DNA of 64,000 nucleotides from Azotosporobacter soli. GTDB taxonomy: Bacteria > Bacillota > Negativicutes > SG130. Positions 33,216 through 42,952 of the stretch are shown here, in pieces. How positions within the stretch are numbered: the first letter of the stretch is position 1; every line of letters starts with the position of its first letter. The notes below the pieces were generated by a model. The model had not been told where the DNA came from and made no database searches. It saw only the letters and a list, made by a program, of their open reading frames with translations. The stretch spans positions 1 through 64,000 of the forward strand of contig NZ_JAUAOA010000016.1 of the NCBI RefSeq assembly GCF_030542965.1, given 5' to 3'. The translations under genes were made by a program, and so were the position numbers.

Positions 33216-34661
33216 GTGGATAGTGAACAATTTGAATTGAAAGATATGCTGGCGATATTGAAACGACGACGCAGGGTGATTTATTACTCGATACTGTTGA
33301 CAGTTTCAATTGCAATATTGATTAATATGTTTTCTGCTACGTTATATGAATCTACAGTAAGTTTGCGTGTGAAATATTATCGCGGTCCTAATGAAAATGT
33401 GATTACAATGGCGCCGGATGATTTGTTGCGGCAGCAAATTTTCACTTATGTTGAAATTATCAAGAGCCGGACAGTGGTGGAGGCGGTGATTGAACGTTAT
33501 TATCGCGATCGTGATGTAAAACCATCATATGAAGAGGTGGTCAGGACAATCAATACACGATTGGTCAATGGTACGCAGATTTTGCAGCTAAGCGTATTGG
33601 CCGAGTCGCCGGAAATGGCACAGAACATGACCAATATATTACTAGAAGAATTTATCATGCGTTTGACGGAAATTGTCCGCTCTGAAGGCAAGGATGCTAG
33701 GACTTTTATTGGAGAGCGGATGGAAGAAAGTAAGCGAAACTTGGAAAAAATAGAAAAAACAATGATCAAGTATAAAAAAGAACATGATGTGGTTGCCGTC
33801 AGTGATCAAACAAAAAGTTTGATCGATATGCAGGCAGATTTGAAGAAATTGGCATTGGAGAATTCGCTTAATCTAGAGCAAGCCCAAGCGAAGTTGGTTA
33901 GCACGAAAAAACAGATGGCTGGTCCACAGGCCGAATTTATGGCAGATAGCCAACAAATACAGCTTTACCGAACTCGCTTAGCGGAGCAGGAAGTTGAATT
34001 GGTTAGTTTGTTAAAGGTGTTCAGAGAGGAACATCCTAAGGTAACGGCGACAAAAGCGATTATTACGGAGACACGGCAAAAGTTAAATGAAGAAATCGCA
34101 CATGTGGCAAAGGCGGAAATTCCGTCCAGCAATCCGGTGTTTCAAAATCTCTTGCAGACAAAGCTGCAGGCGGAAGCGGATATTGCAGTTGCCAATGCTA
34201 AGCGAAACGCGCTGGAGCAGACGAATTCAGAGCAGGATAAGGAATTGAAAGCGTTGCCGGATAAGGAACAGGAAATGGCAAGACTGATGCGCGACTATAA
34301 GGTGGCGGAAGACGCGTACAATGCGCTGGCCAAGAGATATGAAGATGCTCGCATTGATGAGTTGACGCAACCTACGAATGTGCAGGTAGTTGACCGCGCT
34401 GGCATGCCGACCAGACCAGCGCGCCCGAGAGTCATTTTGAATCTGGTGGTTGCTATGGTGATGGGATTGTGCGGCGGCGTGATCTGGGCATTCATGTTGG
34501 ATTATTGTTGCAAAACAATTGATAATCCCGAAGATGTGCAAAGACATTTGGGGCTGCGTGTTATTGGAAGTATTCCAAGTCAAGAAAACAAGAAAGAATC
34601 TTTATGGCGCAGACTTTTGAAGAAGCTTACGACGAAAAAGACGAGGAGGCGGCAAATGTGA
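33216..34661 (+). CDS. Wzz/GNVR chain-length determinant protein
   Basis: 481 residues, GTG start with GGAGG 8 bases upstream. Layout of polysaccharide co-polymerases: cytoplasmic N-terminus, membrane helix at about 22-42 (VIYYSILLTVSIAILINMF), long periplasmic coiled-coil region with the GNVR domain, and a second helix near 405-425 (VILNLVVAMVMGLCGGVIWAFML). The Pro-rich segment before it (GMPTRPARPRV) is typical. It controls chain length and export together with a BY-kinase, here encoded immediately downstream with overlapping stop and start codons. Confidence 0.9.
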   Translation: MDSEQFELKDMLAILKRRRRVIYYSILLTVSIAILINMFSATLYESTVSLRVKYYRGPNENVITMAPDDLLRQQIFTYVEIIKSRTVVEAVIERYYRDRDVKPSYEEVVRTINTRLVNGTQILQLSVLAESPEMAQNMTNILLEEFIMRLTEIVRSEGKDARTFIGERMEESKRNLEKIEKTMIKYKKEHDVVAVSDQTKSLIDMQADLKKLALENSLNLEQAQAKLVSTKKQMAGPQAEFMADSQQIQLYRTRLAEQEVELVSLLKVFREEHPKVTATKAIITETRQKLNEEIAHVAKAEIPSSNPVFQNLLQTKLQAEADIAVANAKRNALEQTNSEQDKELKALPDKEQEMARLMRDYKVAEDAYNALAKRYEDARIDELTQPTNVQVVDRAGMPTRPARPRVILNLVVAMVMGLCGGVIWAFMLDYCCKTIDNPEDVQRHLGLRVIGSIPSQENKKESLWRRLLKKLTTKKTRRRQM

Positions 34662-35368
34662 CTGTAGCAAAAAGATATATGGTTAATGATCGTGAACAGT
34701 CACCGTTGGGGGAGGCGTTTTGGGCGCTTAAGAATTGCATTTTAGAGGTGCAAGAAGACGGGGCGTGTAAAACGATTTTAGTAACAGGGATTGGTGATGG
34801 CGAAGGAGCTGCCATTGTTGCTGCAAACATGGCTGCGTTTTTGGCCCGAAGCGGCAGGAGTGTCGTACTCGTTGATGCGGATTTACGCCAACCGGTTATA
34901 CATAAGATTTTTGGTTTTGGTCTGCAAGCCGGTGAACTTGTTGCAGCCATACATGGCGAAAAAGAATTGACAGCTGTTTTGCGCCCGTCGGGAATTTACA
35001 ATCTGAAATTGTTGACTAACGGGGAAAAGTATCAAGGTAATCCAGTAAGCCTATTGTCAGATGAAATGACAAAGAAAATAATCAGGCAATTGAGAGAAAC
35101 GGCCGATTTTGTAGTGATAAACAGTTCGCCGCTGACATTTTCAGCGCATAAAGTAATCTCGGATGCTTGCATACTAGCTTCGAAAGTAGATGGAGTAGTG
35201 ATGGTGTTAGATGCGCATGGCATACGGACAACGGTAGCCCAAAAAGCGGTAGAGTTACTGAAAGGCGCACGGGCAAACATTATTGGTGCGGTGTTGAACG
35301 ATGTGAAAAATGAACAGGATTTTATTTATCATGTTGAGGAACTAAAGCAGGAAAATTGTGGACAATAG
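34658..35368 (+). CDS. BY-kinase-like (CpsD/Wzc cytoplasmic) protein with degenerate ATP site
   Basis: 236 residues from the GTG at 34658, chosen because GAGGAGG lies 8 bases upstream and GTGA overlaps the Wzz stop; an ATG at 34604 is an alternative. The fold is that of bacterial tyrosine kinases, with Walker A' VVLVDADLRQP (about 69-79) intact. But Walker A reads GIGDGEGAAIVAANMA where PGEGKST/TxxxNLA is expected, so both the Lys and the Ser/Thr are lost. Walker B FVVINSSPL (151-159) has Asn in place of the Asp. The C-terminus has no tyrosine cluster. It is probably a non-catalytic regulator of chain length. Confidence 0.85.
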   Translation: MTVAKRYMVNDREQSPLGEAFWALKNCILEVQEDGACKTILVTGIGDGEGAAIVAANMAAFLARSGRSVVLVDADLRQPVIHKIFGFGLQAGELVAAIHGEKELTAVLRPSGIYNLKLLTNGEKYQGNPVSLLSDEMTKKIIRQLRETADFVVINSSPLTFSAHKVISDACILASKVDGVVMVLDAHGIRTTVAQKAVELLKGARANIIGAVLNDVKNEQDFIYHVEELKQENCGQ

Positions 35369-35406
35369 TGAGATAACAGAGGGTGTGCGAAAAGGAGAGG
35401 GTAACT

Positions 35407-37317
35407 ATGCGACGCAAGATCTTGGCTTTTTTTCTAATGCTGAATGATGCAGCAAGTGTTGTAATAGCTTCGTTTTTTGCATTGCTTTGCAGGCTGGATG
35501 GGGTAATGGACAGTCCGTTTTATATGAATTTATTCAATGCTGAACCGACTATAATTGTGGTCAGTTTATTGACATTCCATTTATTTGGTTTGTATAACCG
35601 CTTATGGCGCTATGCTGGAGTCAGTGAATTGATGAGGATCGTTGTTTCAGTAACAACAAGTTCGCTAATGCTCGGGCTGGGTATGATCGCGGGTAGTGTA
35701 GTTTTGCCGCGCAGCCTGCCAATCATAAGTTGGCTGTTCACATTGGGATTTATCTGTGCCAACCGTCTGGCTATCCGCATGGTATATCGCTTTGTTCTGC
35801 ACAAGGATAGTAAGATTGGCTTGCCGACCAGAGTGCTGATTATTGGAGCAGGCGATACGGGAGTTATGATTGCCAAGGAAATCCAACTGAGACAATATGA
35901 GGAGAAAAAAGTGATCGGCTTTGTGGATGATTCCACATATAAATTGAATCAGGTGTTGGCTGGCGTAAAGGTGTTGGGGAATCGATTTGCTTTGACGGAA
36001 ATTATTAAACAACATAATGTGGAAGAGGTCATTATTGCAATGCCATCAGCCCCGAGCGACGTGATTCGTGACATCATTCTGGCGTGTAAGAGTAAGCTGT
36101 GTTTGGTCAAAACCATCCCGGGAATTTATGAACTCATTGAAGGGGCAGAGAGTGCACAGCAATTGCGTGAAGTTGATCTGGAAGATTTACTGCGGCGTGA
36201 TCCGGTGAAATTAGATTTACTGCAAATTTCCCAGGTGCTAAAAGGAAAACGGGTATTGGTTACGGGTGCTGGCGGTTCAATCGGATCGGAGCTTTGTCGG
36301 CAAATTGCCAAGATGGCTCCAGCTAGTTTGATGCTGCTTGGAAAAGGGGAAAACAGTATTTATGAAATTCACACGGAGTTGTGTGAAAAAAAACCGGAAC
36401 TTCTGCTCAAAACAGTTATTGCGGATGTTCGGGATGCAGCAAGGCTCAATGAGGTGTTTGATGAATATAAGCCGCAAGTTATCTTTCATGCAGCGGCCCA
36501 TAAACATGTGCCGCTCATGGAAGCGCAGCCGGTAGAGGCGGTTCGCAATAATATCTTTGGCACGAAAACGGTAGCGGAGGCGGCAGATAAATTTGGTGCA
36601 GAAATTTTCGTTATGATTTCGACGGATAAAGCTATCAATCCTACCAGTGTGATGGGGGCGACGAAACGAATTGCGGAATTAATTATTCAAGATATGAATC
36701 AGATGAGTGCGACTAAATTCGTGGCAGTACGTTTTGGCAATGTACTGGGCAGTCGCGGTAGCGTCGTGCCGCTATTCAAAAGACAGATTGCCAAAGGGGG
36801 GCCGGTTACAATTACGCATCCGGATGTTTGTAGGTATTTTATGACGATTCCGGAGGCAAGTCAGTTGGTTCTACAGGCTGGTGCGATGGCAAACGGTGGA
36901 GAAGTGTTTGTGCTCGATATGGGTGAGCCGATCAAAATTGTTGATATGGCCTGTGATTTAATCAAACTGTCTGGGCTTACTCCGTATGCCGATATTGAGA
37001 TCAAGTTTACCGGATTGCGGCCAGGCGAAAAAATGTTTGAAGAGTTGCTTACTGAGGATGAGGGAACGAAGGCTAGTAAACATAAAAAAATATTTGTCGC
37101 AAACTTAAAAGAGATTGAAGCGAAGAAATTGATGGGCGTATTGGCGGAATTGAAAAATAGCATGGATAAACAGACGATCATTGATGCGGTAACAAAATTA
37201 GTGCCCTCATATCGCTGGACTGCCAATGAAGAATCGGGTAAAAATTCGCTCAAGACAGTAGAGGAGAAGCAACGTGAATCAAATGGAAAATATCGTGAAA
37301 TCAAAGGCGTATCTTAA
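35407..37317 (+). CDS. Membrane UDP-GlcNAc 4,6-dehydratase (PglF/WbpM/CapD type)
   Basis: 636 residues from the ATG at 35407 (AAAGGAGAGGG upstream). N-terminal region about 1-115 with four membrane helices, then a first Rossmann fold (TRVLIIGAGDTGVMIAKE, about 140) and a second SDR domain (KRVLVTGAGGSIGSELCRQI, about 283). Catalytic region VMISTDKAINPTSVMGATKR. These enzymes make 4-keto-6-deoxy UDP-sugars, the first step to QuiNAc, bacillosamine or related residues. The C-terminal tail overlaps the next gene by 44 bases. Confidence 0.92.
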   Translation: MRRKILAFFLMLNDAASVVIASFFALLCRLDGVMDSPFYMNLFNAEPTIIVVSLLTFHLFGLYNRLWRYAGVSELMRIVVSVTTSSLMLGLGMIAGSVVLPRSLPIISWLFTLGFICANRLAIRMVYRFVLHKDSKIGLPTRVLIIGAGDTGVMIAKEIQLRQYEEKKVIGFVDDSTYKLNQVLAGVKVLGNRFALTEIIKQHNVEEVIIAMPSAPSDVIRDIILACKSKLCLVKTIPGIYELIEGAESAQQLREVDLEDLLRRDPVKLDLLQISQVLKGKRVLVTGAGGSIGSELCRQIAKMAPASLMLLGKGENSIYEIHTELCEKKPELLLKTVIADVRDAARLNEVFDEYKPQVIFHAAAHKHVPLMEAQPVEAVRNNIFGTKTVAEAADKFGAEIFVMISTDKAINPTSVMGATKRIAELIIQDMNQMSATKFVAVRFGNVLGSRGSVVPLFKRQIAKGGPVTITHPDVCRYFMTIPEASQLVLQAGAMANGGEVFVLDMGEPIKIVDMACDLIKLSGLTPYADIEIKFTGLRPGEKMFEELLTEDEGTKASKHKKIFVANLKEIEAKKLMGVLAELKNSMDKQTIIDAVTKLVPSYRWTANEESGKNSLKTVEEKQRESNGKYREIKGVS

Positions 37318-38629
37318 GACTTTACAAAAAAAAATAGTGAATAAAGAGGCAATCGTAGGTGTTGTAGGTTTGGGCTACGTCGGTTTGCCGTTAGCCGTTG
37401 AAAAAGCAAAAGTAGGCTTTACGGTCATCGGCTTTGATCGAAATGAAAAACGCGTCGCACAAGTAAACAATGGAAACAACTACATTAAAGACGTTAAGGA
37501 TGAGGATCTGAAAAGAATAATCGATGAAAAAAAAATGACGGCGACAACCGATTTTGCTCAGTTGGCTAGCGTAGATGTGGTAGTAATCTGTGTTCCGACG
37601 CCGCTTACGATTACGCGTGACCCTGATGTTTCCTACATTATCAATGTTACAAATGAGATAGCGAAATATTGGAAGCAAGGACAGCTGGTCACTTTGGAGA
37701 GTACGACATATCCAGGTACTACTGAAGAAATTATTTTGCCGCGATTGGCGGCGAGCGGTTGGGAAGTCGGCATGGATTTTTTCCTTGCCTTTTCGCCAGA
37801 ACGAGTTGATCCGGGGAATTTGCGCTTTACTACGCAGAATACTTCAAAAGTGGTGGGCGGCATAACGACTAACTGCTTGCATGTTGCTACTTCTTTTTAT
37901 GAACAGACAATCAGCAATGTGGTTCCGGTCGCATCAACGGCAATTGCAGAGATGACAAAAGTCTTTGAGAATACCTACCGAGCGGTAAATATTGCATTAG
38001 TGAATGAAATGATGTTGTTGTGCGACAGAATGGGTATTGATGTATGGGATGTAGTCGATGCTGCAGCGACCAAGCCATTCGGTATTCAAACTTTTTATCC
38101 AGGGCCGGGTGTGGGCGGGCATTGTATTCCGATTGATCCGTTTTATCTGACATGGAAAGCACGAGAATATGATTTTCACACGCGATTCATCGAACTGGCC
38201 GGTGAAATAAATATACAGGCGTCATACCACGTGGTCAGTAAAGTGAGCCAAGTCCTCAGTAAAGAAAAAAAGGCGTTAAATGGAGCGAAAGTTTTATTGA
38301 TAGGTGTAGCTTATAAGAAGGATATTGATGATTATCGCGAGTCGCCTGCTATCAAGGTTATGGATCTGCTGCTGAAGGAAAAGGTGGATGTGACATACTA
38401 CGATCCTTTTATACCTAAGTTGTTGGTGCATGCTCCATATACCTGGGAGATGGATAGTGTTTCGCTGGACAAAGCAGTGTTAACGCAAGCTGATTGCGTC
38501 TTAATAACGACAGAGCATAGCGGTATTGATTACAATTTCATAGCAATGCATGCCCGACTGATTGTTGATGCCCGTAACGCATGTAAGTCAGTGGATGCGG
38601 CCTATAAAGAAAAAATTTCAAAAATATAG
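37274..38629 (+). CDS. wbpA: UDP-N-acetylglucosamine 6-dehydrogenase (WbpA-like)
   Basis: 451 residues, GTG start with GAGGAG upstream, overlapping the dehydratase gene. NAD-binding GVVGLGYVGLPLAVE near residue 30, the UDP-sugar dehydrogenase motifs LESTTYPGTTEE and FSPERVDPGN, the central EMTKVFENTYRAVNIALVNE and the catalytic cysteine in GPGVGGHCIPIDPFY. It oxidises C6 of a UDP-HexNAc to the uronic acid. With the following oxidoreductase, acetyltransferase and aminotransferase it completes a WbpA-B-E-D set for UDP-2,3-diacetamido-2,3-dideoxy-glucuronic acid. Confidence 0.9.
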   Translation: MNQMENIVKSKAYLKTLQKKIVNKEAIVGVVGLGYVGLPLAVEKAKVGFTVIGFDRNEKRVAQVNNGNNYIKDVKDEDLKRIIDEKKMTATTDFAQLASVDVVVICVPTPLTITRDPDVSYIINVTNEIAKYWKQGQLVTLESTTYPGTTEEIILPRLAASGWEVGMDFFLAFSPERVDPGNLRFTTQNTSKVVGGITTNCLHVATSFYEQTISNVVPVASTAIAEMTKVFENTYRAVNIALVNEMMLLCDRMGIDVWDVVDAAATKPFGIQTFYPGPGVGGHCIPIDPFYLTWKAREYDFHTRFIELAGEINIQASYHVVSKVSQVLSKEKKALNGAKVLLIGVAYKKDIDDYRESPAIKVMDLLLKEKVDVTYYDPFIPKLLVHAPYTWEMDSVSLDKAVLTQADCVLITTEHSGIDYNFIAMHARLIVDARNACKSVDAAYKEKISKI

Positions 38630-38638
38630 GAGGACGGT

Positions 38639-39691
38639 ATGGGGGAAATAGGATTTGGACTGATTGGCTGCGGCCGTATTTCAAAGAATCATTTTGAATC
38701 AATCAAAGCTTTGCCGGGTGCGGATTTAATTGCAGCGGCTGATATTGATAAGCGAGCTCTTCAAGCTGCCGTGGGGAAATATCAGTGTCAGGGGTATCTG
38801 GATTACAAAGAGATGTTGAAAGAACCGAAAATTCAGGTTGTTAATGTTTGCACACCAAGCGGACTGCATGCGCAAATCGCCTTGGATGCGATACGATCTG
38901 GCAAGCATGTCATCATTGAAAAGCCAATGGCCATGTCGTTGGTTGAGGCTGACAGTGTGATCAAGGCTGCCAAACGAGCTGGAGTCAAGGTGGGCGTTGC
39001 GCATCAAAATCGCTTCAATAAAACGATTACACGACTCCGCCAAGTTTACGAGCAAGGAAAATTCGGAAAGTTGACGCATGGTTCAGCAGTTGTACGTTGG
39101 AACAGGAATGACCAGTATTATTCACAGGCGCCTTGGCGCGGAACGTGGGCAAACGACGGCGGTTGCCTTATGAACCAATCCATTCATAATATTGACTTAT
39201 TGCAATGGATGATGGGTGAGGTGGAATCCGTATTTGCTTATGCGGCCACCAATCTCAGAAAAATAGAGGGGGAAGATGTTGCAACGGCTGTTTTAAAGTT
39301 TAAGAGCGGTGCGTTAGGACTCATCGAAGCAACCACGACTGTTTTTCCGACCAATTTAGAAGAGACGCTCAACATATTCGGTTCTGACGGCACGGTGGTC
39401 TTAGGAGGCATTGCCGTCAATAAAGTCGAAGCCTGGCGCTTTGCCGATGAAGATGAGGCTGCAGTGCTAGCAAATCAAGGAGCGGAGCCGCCCAATGTGT
39501 ACGGTTTTGGGCATGCGGATTTGATTGCCGATTTTATGGATGCAGTCATTTCTGATCGGGAGCCAGCTATAAATGGTGAGGAAGGGCGTAAAGCGTTGGA
39601 GATCATATTGGCGATTTATCATTCAGTAAAGTATAAAAAAGAAATAAAAATCCCGTTGCAGGAAGAATTTACAATTGGAATCTCTCGATAA
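38639..39691 (+). CDS. wbpB: Gfo/Idh/MocA oxidoreductase (WbpB/WlbA-like)
   Basis: 350 residues, AGGAGG upstream. NAD-binding GFGLIGCGRISKNHFESI at the N-terminus, the GKHVIIEKPMAMS motif with the conserved EKP lysine, and HQNRFNKTI, typical of WlbA-type sugar 3-dehydrogenases. It would oxidise C3 of UDP-GlcNAcA to the 3-keto sugar for transamination. The gene order (dehydrogenase, oxidoreductase, acetyltransferase, aminotransferase) is the standard cluster for a 2,3-diamino uronic acid. Confidence 0.9.
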   Translation: MGEIGFGLIGCGRISKNHFESIKALPGADLIAAADIDKRALQAAVGKYQCQGYLDYKEMLKEPKIQVVNVCTPSGLHAQIALDAIRSGKHVIIEKPMAMSLVEADSVIKAAKRAGVKVGVAHQNRFNKTITRLRQVYEQGKFGKLTHGSAVVRWNRNDQYYSQAPWRGTWANDGGCLMNQSIHNIDLLQWMMGEVESVFAYAATNLRKIEGEDVATAVLKFKSGALGLIEATTTVFPTNLEETLNIFGSDGTVVLGGIAVNKVEAWRFADEDEAAVLANQGAEPPNVYGFGHADLIADFMDAVISDREPAINGEEGRKALEIILAIYHSVKYKKEIKIPLQEEFTIGISR

Positions 39692-39707
39692 GAAAGGCGG
39701 CATAAGC

Positions 39708-40280
39708 ATGACTCGGGATAAAAATTGGTTTGCGCATGAATCGTCCTATATTGATGAACCGACGGAAATTGGTGAAGGAACACAAATTTGGCATTTTTGT
39801 CATATTTCTAGCGATGTGAAAATAGGCAAAAAATGCCGAATTGGACAAAATGTATTCATTGCCGGCAATGTAACGGTCGGCAATAACGTGAAGATACAAA
39901 ACAATGTCAGCGTGTATGAAGGTGTAATCTTAGAAGATGATGTTTTTTGCGGTCCAAGCATGGTGTTTACCAATGTTAAAACGCCGCGCTGCGCCTATCC
40001 ACGAAACACTTCAGACGATTATTTAGAAACACGCATACGGCAAGGGGCCAGTATTGGGGCTAATGCAACGATAATCTGTGGGACAACGGTCGGCAGAAAT
40101 GCATTTGTCGGTGCTGGTGCGGTGGTGACGAAAGATGTGCCGGACTATGCCGTTGTATATGGGAATCCGGCAGAAGTACATGGATGGGCCTGTGCCTGTG
40201 GAGATGTCATTGTCGGTAAAGAGACAGCGGCACCTTGTCTAAAATGCGAACGGTGCAAAACATATATAGGCAACAAATAA
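39708..40280 (+). CDS. wbpD: UDP-sugar N-acetyltransferase (WbpD/WlbB-like)
   Basis: 190 residues from the ATG at 39708 (GAAAGGCGG upstream). A left-handed beta-helix of hexapeptide repeats runs from about residue 15 to 150 (EIGEGTQIWHFCHISSDVKI; IQNNVSVYEGVILEDDVFCG; FVGAGAVVTKDVPDYAVVYG), the WlbB signature being IWHFCHI and NNVSVYEGV. A C-terminal zinc-ribbon-like tail (CACG, then CLKCERC) is present, as in other WbpD homologues. It would acetylate the 3-amino group made by the next enzyme. Confidence 0.92.
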   Translation: MTRDKNWFAHESSYIDEPTEIGEGTQIWHFCHISSDVKIGKKCRIGQNVFIAGNVTVGNNVKIQNNVSVYEGVILEDDVFCGPSMVFTNVKTPRCAYPRNTSDDYLETRIRQGASIGANATIICGTTVGRNAFVGAGAVVTKDVPDYAVVYGNPAEVHGWACACGDVIVGKETAAPCLKCERCKTYIGNK

Positions 40281-40301
40281 AGGTAAGAGAAGGTGGCTGT
40301 G

Positions 40302-41411
40302 ATGATTCCTTTTATTGACTTGCAAGCACAGCAAGAGCGAATACGAGAAGACATTTATGAGCGAATTCAGAAGGTTTTGACGCATGGCCAATATATAATG
40401 GGGCCGGAAGTAAGAGAGTTGGAAGAAAAACTGGCCAATTATGTAGGCGTAAAACATGCTGTAACTGTAGCGAATGGAACAGATGCGCTGTTAATTGCGA
40501 TGATGGCGTTGGGAATTGGTATGGGTGATGAAGTGATTACAACGCCGTTTACCTTTATTGCTACAGCGGAAATGATTGCTCTACTGGGCGCAAAACCGGT
40601 GTTTGTTGACATTGATCCAAAGACATACAATATGAATCCAGCGTTGCTTGAAGAGGCAATCACTCCACTGACGAAAGCGATTATGCCCGTTAGCCTGTAT
40701 GGACAGTGCGCGGATCTGGCGGCGATTAATCAGATTGCTGCAGGGTACTCTCTCCCTGTCATCGAAGATGGCGCGCAAAGCTTTGGTGCAATATATCGGG
40801 GGCAGAAGTCTTGTGGTATTTCAACAATCGGCTGTACCAGCTTTTTTCCGTCTAAGCCGTTAGGGTGTTATGGAGATGGCGGTGCCTGTTTTACAAATGA
40901 TGATGCGATTGCTCAGAGGATGAAGCAAATTCGTCTGCATGGGCAGGAACGCCGCTATCACCATTCCCTTATAGGCGTAAATGGTCGAATGGATACGCTG
41001 CAAGCGGCCATACTGCTTGCCAAATTGGAAGTGTTTGAAGATGAGATTGAGAGAAGAGCTAAAATTGCTCAAAATTATACTGAGCTGTTGCATGATCTTG
41101 TTGTGACGCCTCATATTGAAGCGGATTGCAGCAGCGTATATGCGCAGTATACGGTGCTTGTTGATAACCGAGAGGAATTGCAAGAACGGTTGCAGACCGC
41201 AGGAATTCCTACTGCTGTGCATTATCCGATTCCACTTCACTTGCAACCGGTATTTGCCTATTTGAATCAGGGGGAGGGGGCATATCCAATTGCGGAGACT
41301 ATCGCAAAGAAGGTAATGAGTTTGCCGATGAGCCCATACCTTACGGAACGAGATCAGTTGACTACAGTGAAAAAAATTAGAGAATTGGTTTCGCTGGAGG
41401 ACATTGAGTGA
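40302..41411 (+). CDS. wbpE: DegT/DnrJ/EryC1 aminotransferase (WbpE/WlbC-like)
   Basis: 369 residues from the ATG at 40302; GTG codons just upstream are possible. Sugar aminotransferase features: GVKHAVTVANGTDALLIAM, EVITTPFTFIATAE, DIDPKTYNM, VIEDGAQSFGA and the PLP lysine in SFFPSKPLGCYGDGG, then GRMDTLQAAIL. It would put an amino group on C3 of the keto-uronic acid. The stop codon overlaps the next gene (GTGA). Confidence 0.92.
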   Translation: MIPFIDLQAQQERIREDIYERIQKVLTHGQYIMGPEVRELEEKLANYVGVKHAVTVANGTDALLIAMMALGIGMGDEVITTPFTFIATAEMIALLGAKPVFVDIDPKTYNMNPALLEEAITPLTKAIMPVSLYGQCADLAAINQIAAGYSLPVIEDGAQSFGAIYRGQKSCGISTIGCTSFFPSKPLGCYGDGGACFTNDDAIAQRMKQIRLHGQERRYHHSLIGVNGRMDTLQAAILLAKLEVFEDEIERRAKIAQNYTELLHDLVVTPHIEADCSSVYAQYTVLVDNREELQERLQTAGIPTAVHYPIPLHLQPVFAYLNQGEGAYPIAETIAKKVMSLPMSPYLTERDQLTTVKKIRELVSLEDIE

Positions 41412-42952
41412 ACAGTCCGGTCAAGCGCCAGGGGAAATTCAGCTTGAACTTGATTTCAAGCATTGCATATTTTGCACTGACAATTTGCATAGGAATTTGG
41501 TTTGCGCCATATTTAATCAGCCGGTTGGGGATTTCCGGCTATGGCATGATTTCGCTGATTACGACGGTAACCGGATATATGAGCGTAGCGACGTTGACGG
41601 TAAATGCGGCAGTTGGCCGGTATTTGACGATTGCTCTTGAACAAGGCGATCAACAAAAAGCTAATATAATATTCAATACTTCGCTTTACGGTAGTCTGGG
41701 GTTGGTCGTTGTGCTGATATTCCCCGGATTGTTTGTAGTGATGCAGCCGCAAACACTCATCAGTGTTCCAGCTGGATTGGAAATACAGGCACGTTGGATT
41801 TTCACGTTTGCGATAGCTGCATTTCTGTTAAATACGATTAAGACGCCGTTCGAGGTGGCGACTTATTGTCGGAATCGGTTTGAGTTAAGAAACCTGTTGT
41901 CAGCGGCAGAAATTCTCATTCGCATTGGATTAGTCGTTATTCTCTTTAATCTTCTGCAACCGGCTATTTGGCAAGTAGGCGCCGGAATTGCGGCTGCAGC
42001 CTGCGTTTCCTTTGGCGGAGCGATACAGTTGTGGCGGAAATTGGTCCCGGATTTGCAAATTTCTTTTTCATGGTTTCGGATTAGCCAACTACGAGAACTT
42101 TTCTCCATGGGAAGTTGGGTGGCAATTAGCATGCTGGGTTCGATATTGTTCCTGGGCATTGATTTGCTGGTAATCAACAAAATGTTTGATTCAGAATCTG
42201 TCGGCCGGTATGCTGCGGTGATGCAGTGGTCGACGCTTTTACGAGGTCTTGCTACAACGGTTGCTGGAGTGTTCGGGCCGACGATTTTATATTGCTATGT
42301 AGCCGATGATATTTCGGGTCTAATTGCATATACCAGGAGGGCCGTCAAATTTCTCGGCTTGTTGATGGCATTGCCGGTTGGCATGGTTTGCGGCTTGTCT
42401 TCATCAATTCTAACTTTGTGGCTTGGTACAGAATACACTGATCTGGCAAGCTTGATGTCGCTCATGACGTTTCATTTGGCTTTGAACCTTGCGTATCTGC
42501 CGCTACATAACATTTCAACTGCAACTAAAAATGTCCGTGTGCCGGGTTGCGTTCAAATCATGGCTGGCGCGATTAACCTTTGTTTGGCGATATTTTTAGC
42601 TGGGGTGGCCGGCTGGGGGATCTATGGTGTTGCCGCAGCCGGAGCGATCGTTCTTACGTTGAAGAATTTACTGTTTACGCCGTTATATGCTGCACATATT
42701 CTAAATCAAAAGCGCGGTGTTTTTTTGAGGGAAGTTGCGCCGATCTTGTTAGCTGCTGCTTTAGTAGGCGGCGGATGTTGGTATGTAGCCAGTATCGTGG
42801 AAATTGCATCTTGGTATCGCTTGATCGGAATAGGCATGTTGGTATCGGCTGCTTATTTGGTGGCTGCTTACTATTTTTTACTGAGCAAAGAGGAACAGAT
42901 AGAAATCACTGAGAGAGTATTAAGAATAAAGTGTGGTGCTGGCCGTGTTTAA
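41408..42952 (+). CDS. wzx: Polysaccharide flippase (Wzx-like), first of two
   Basis: 514 residues, GTG start overlapping the aminotransferase stop, with GGAGG upstream. About 12-14 hydrophobic segments, MOP/PST superfamily: LISRLGISGYGMISLITTVTGYMS near the N-terminus is typical of O-antigen flippases. It moves lipid-linked repeat units across the inner membrane. A second, different flippase gene lies at 45.6 kb. Confidence 0.85.
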   Translation: MNSPVKRQGKFSLNLISSIAYFALTICIGIWFAPYLISRLGISGYGMISLITTVTGYMSVATLTVNAAVGRYLTIALEQGDQQKANIIFNTSLYGSLGLVVVLIFPGLFVVMQPQTLISVPAGLEIQARWIFTFAIAAFLLNTIKTPFEVATYCRNRFELRNLLSAAEILIRIGLVVILFNLLQPAIWQVGAGIAAAACVSFGGAIQLWRKLVPDLQISFSWFRISQLRELFSMGSWVAISMLGSILFLGIDLLVINKMFDSESVGRYAAVMQWSTLLRGLATTVAGVFGPTILYCYVADDISGLIAYTRRAVKFLGLLMALPVGMVCGLSSSILTLWLGTEYTDLASLMSLMTFHLALNLAYLPLHNISTATKNVRVPGCVQIMAGAINLCLAIFLAGVAGWGIYGVAAAGAIVLTLKNLLFTPLYAAHILNQKRGVFLREVAPILLAAALVGGGCWYVASIVEIASWYRLIGIGMLVSAAYLVAAYYFLLSKEEQIEITERVLRIKCGAGRV

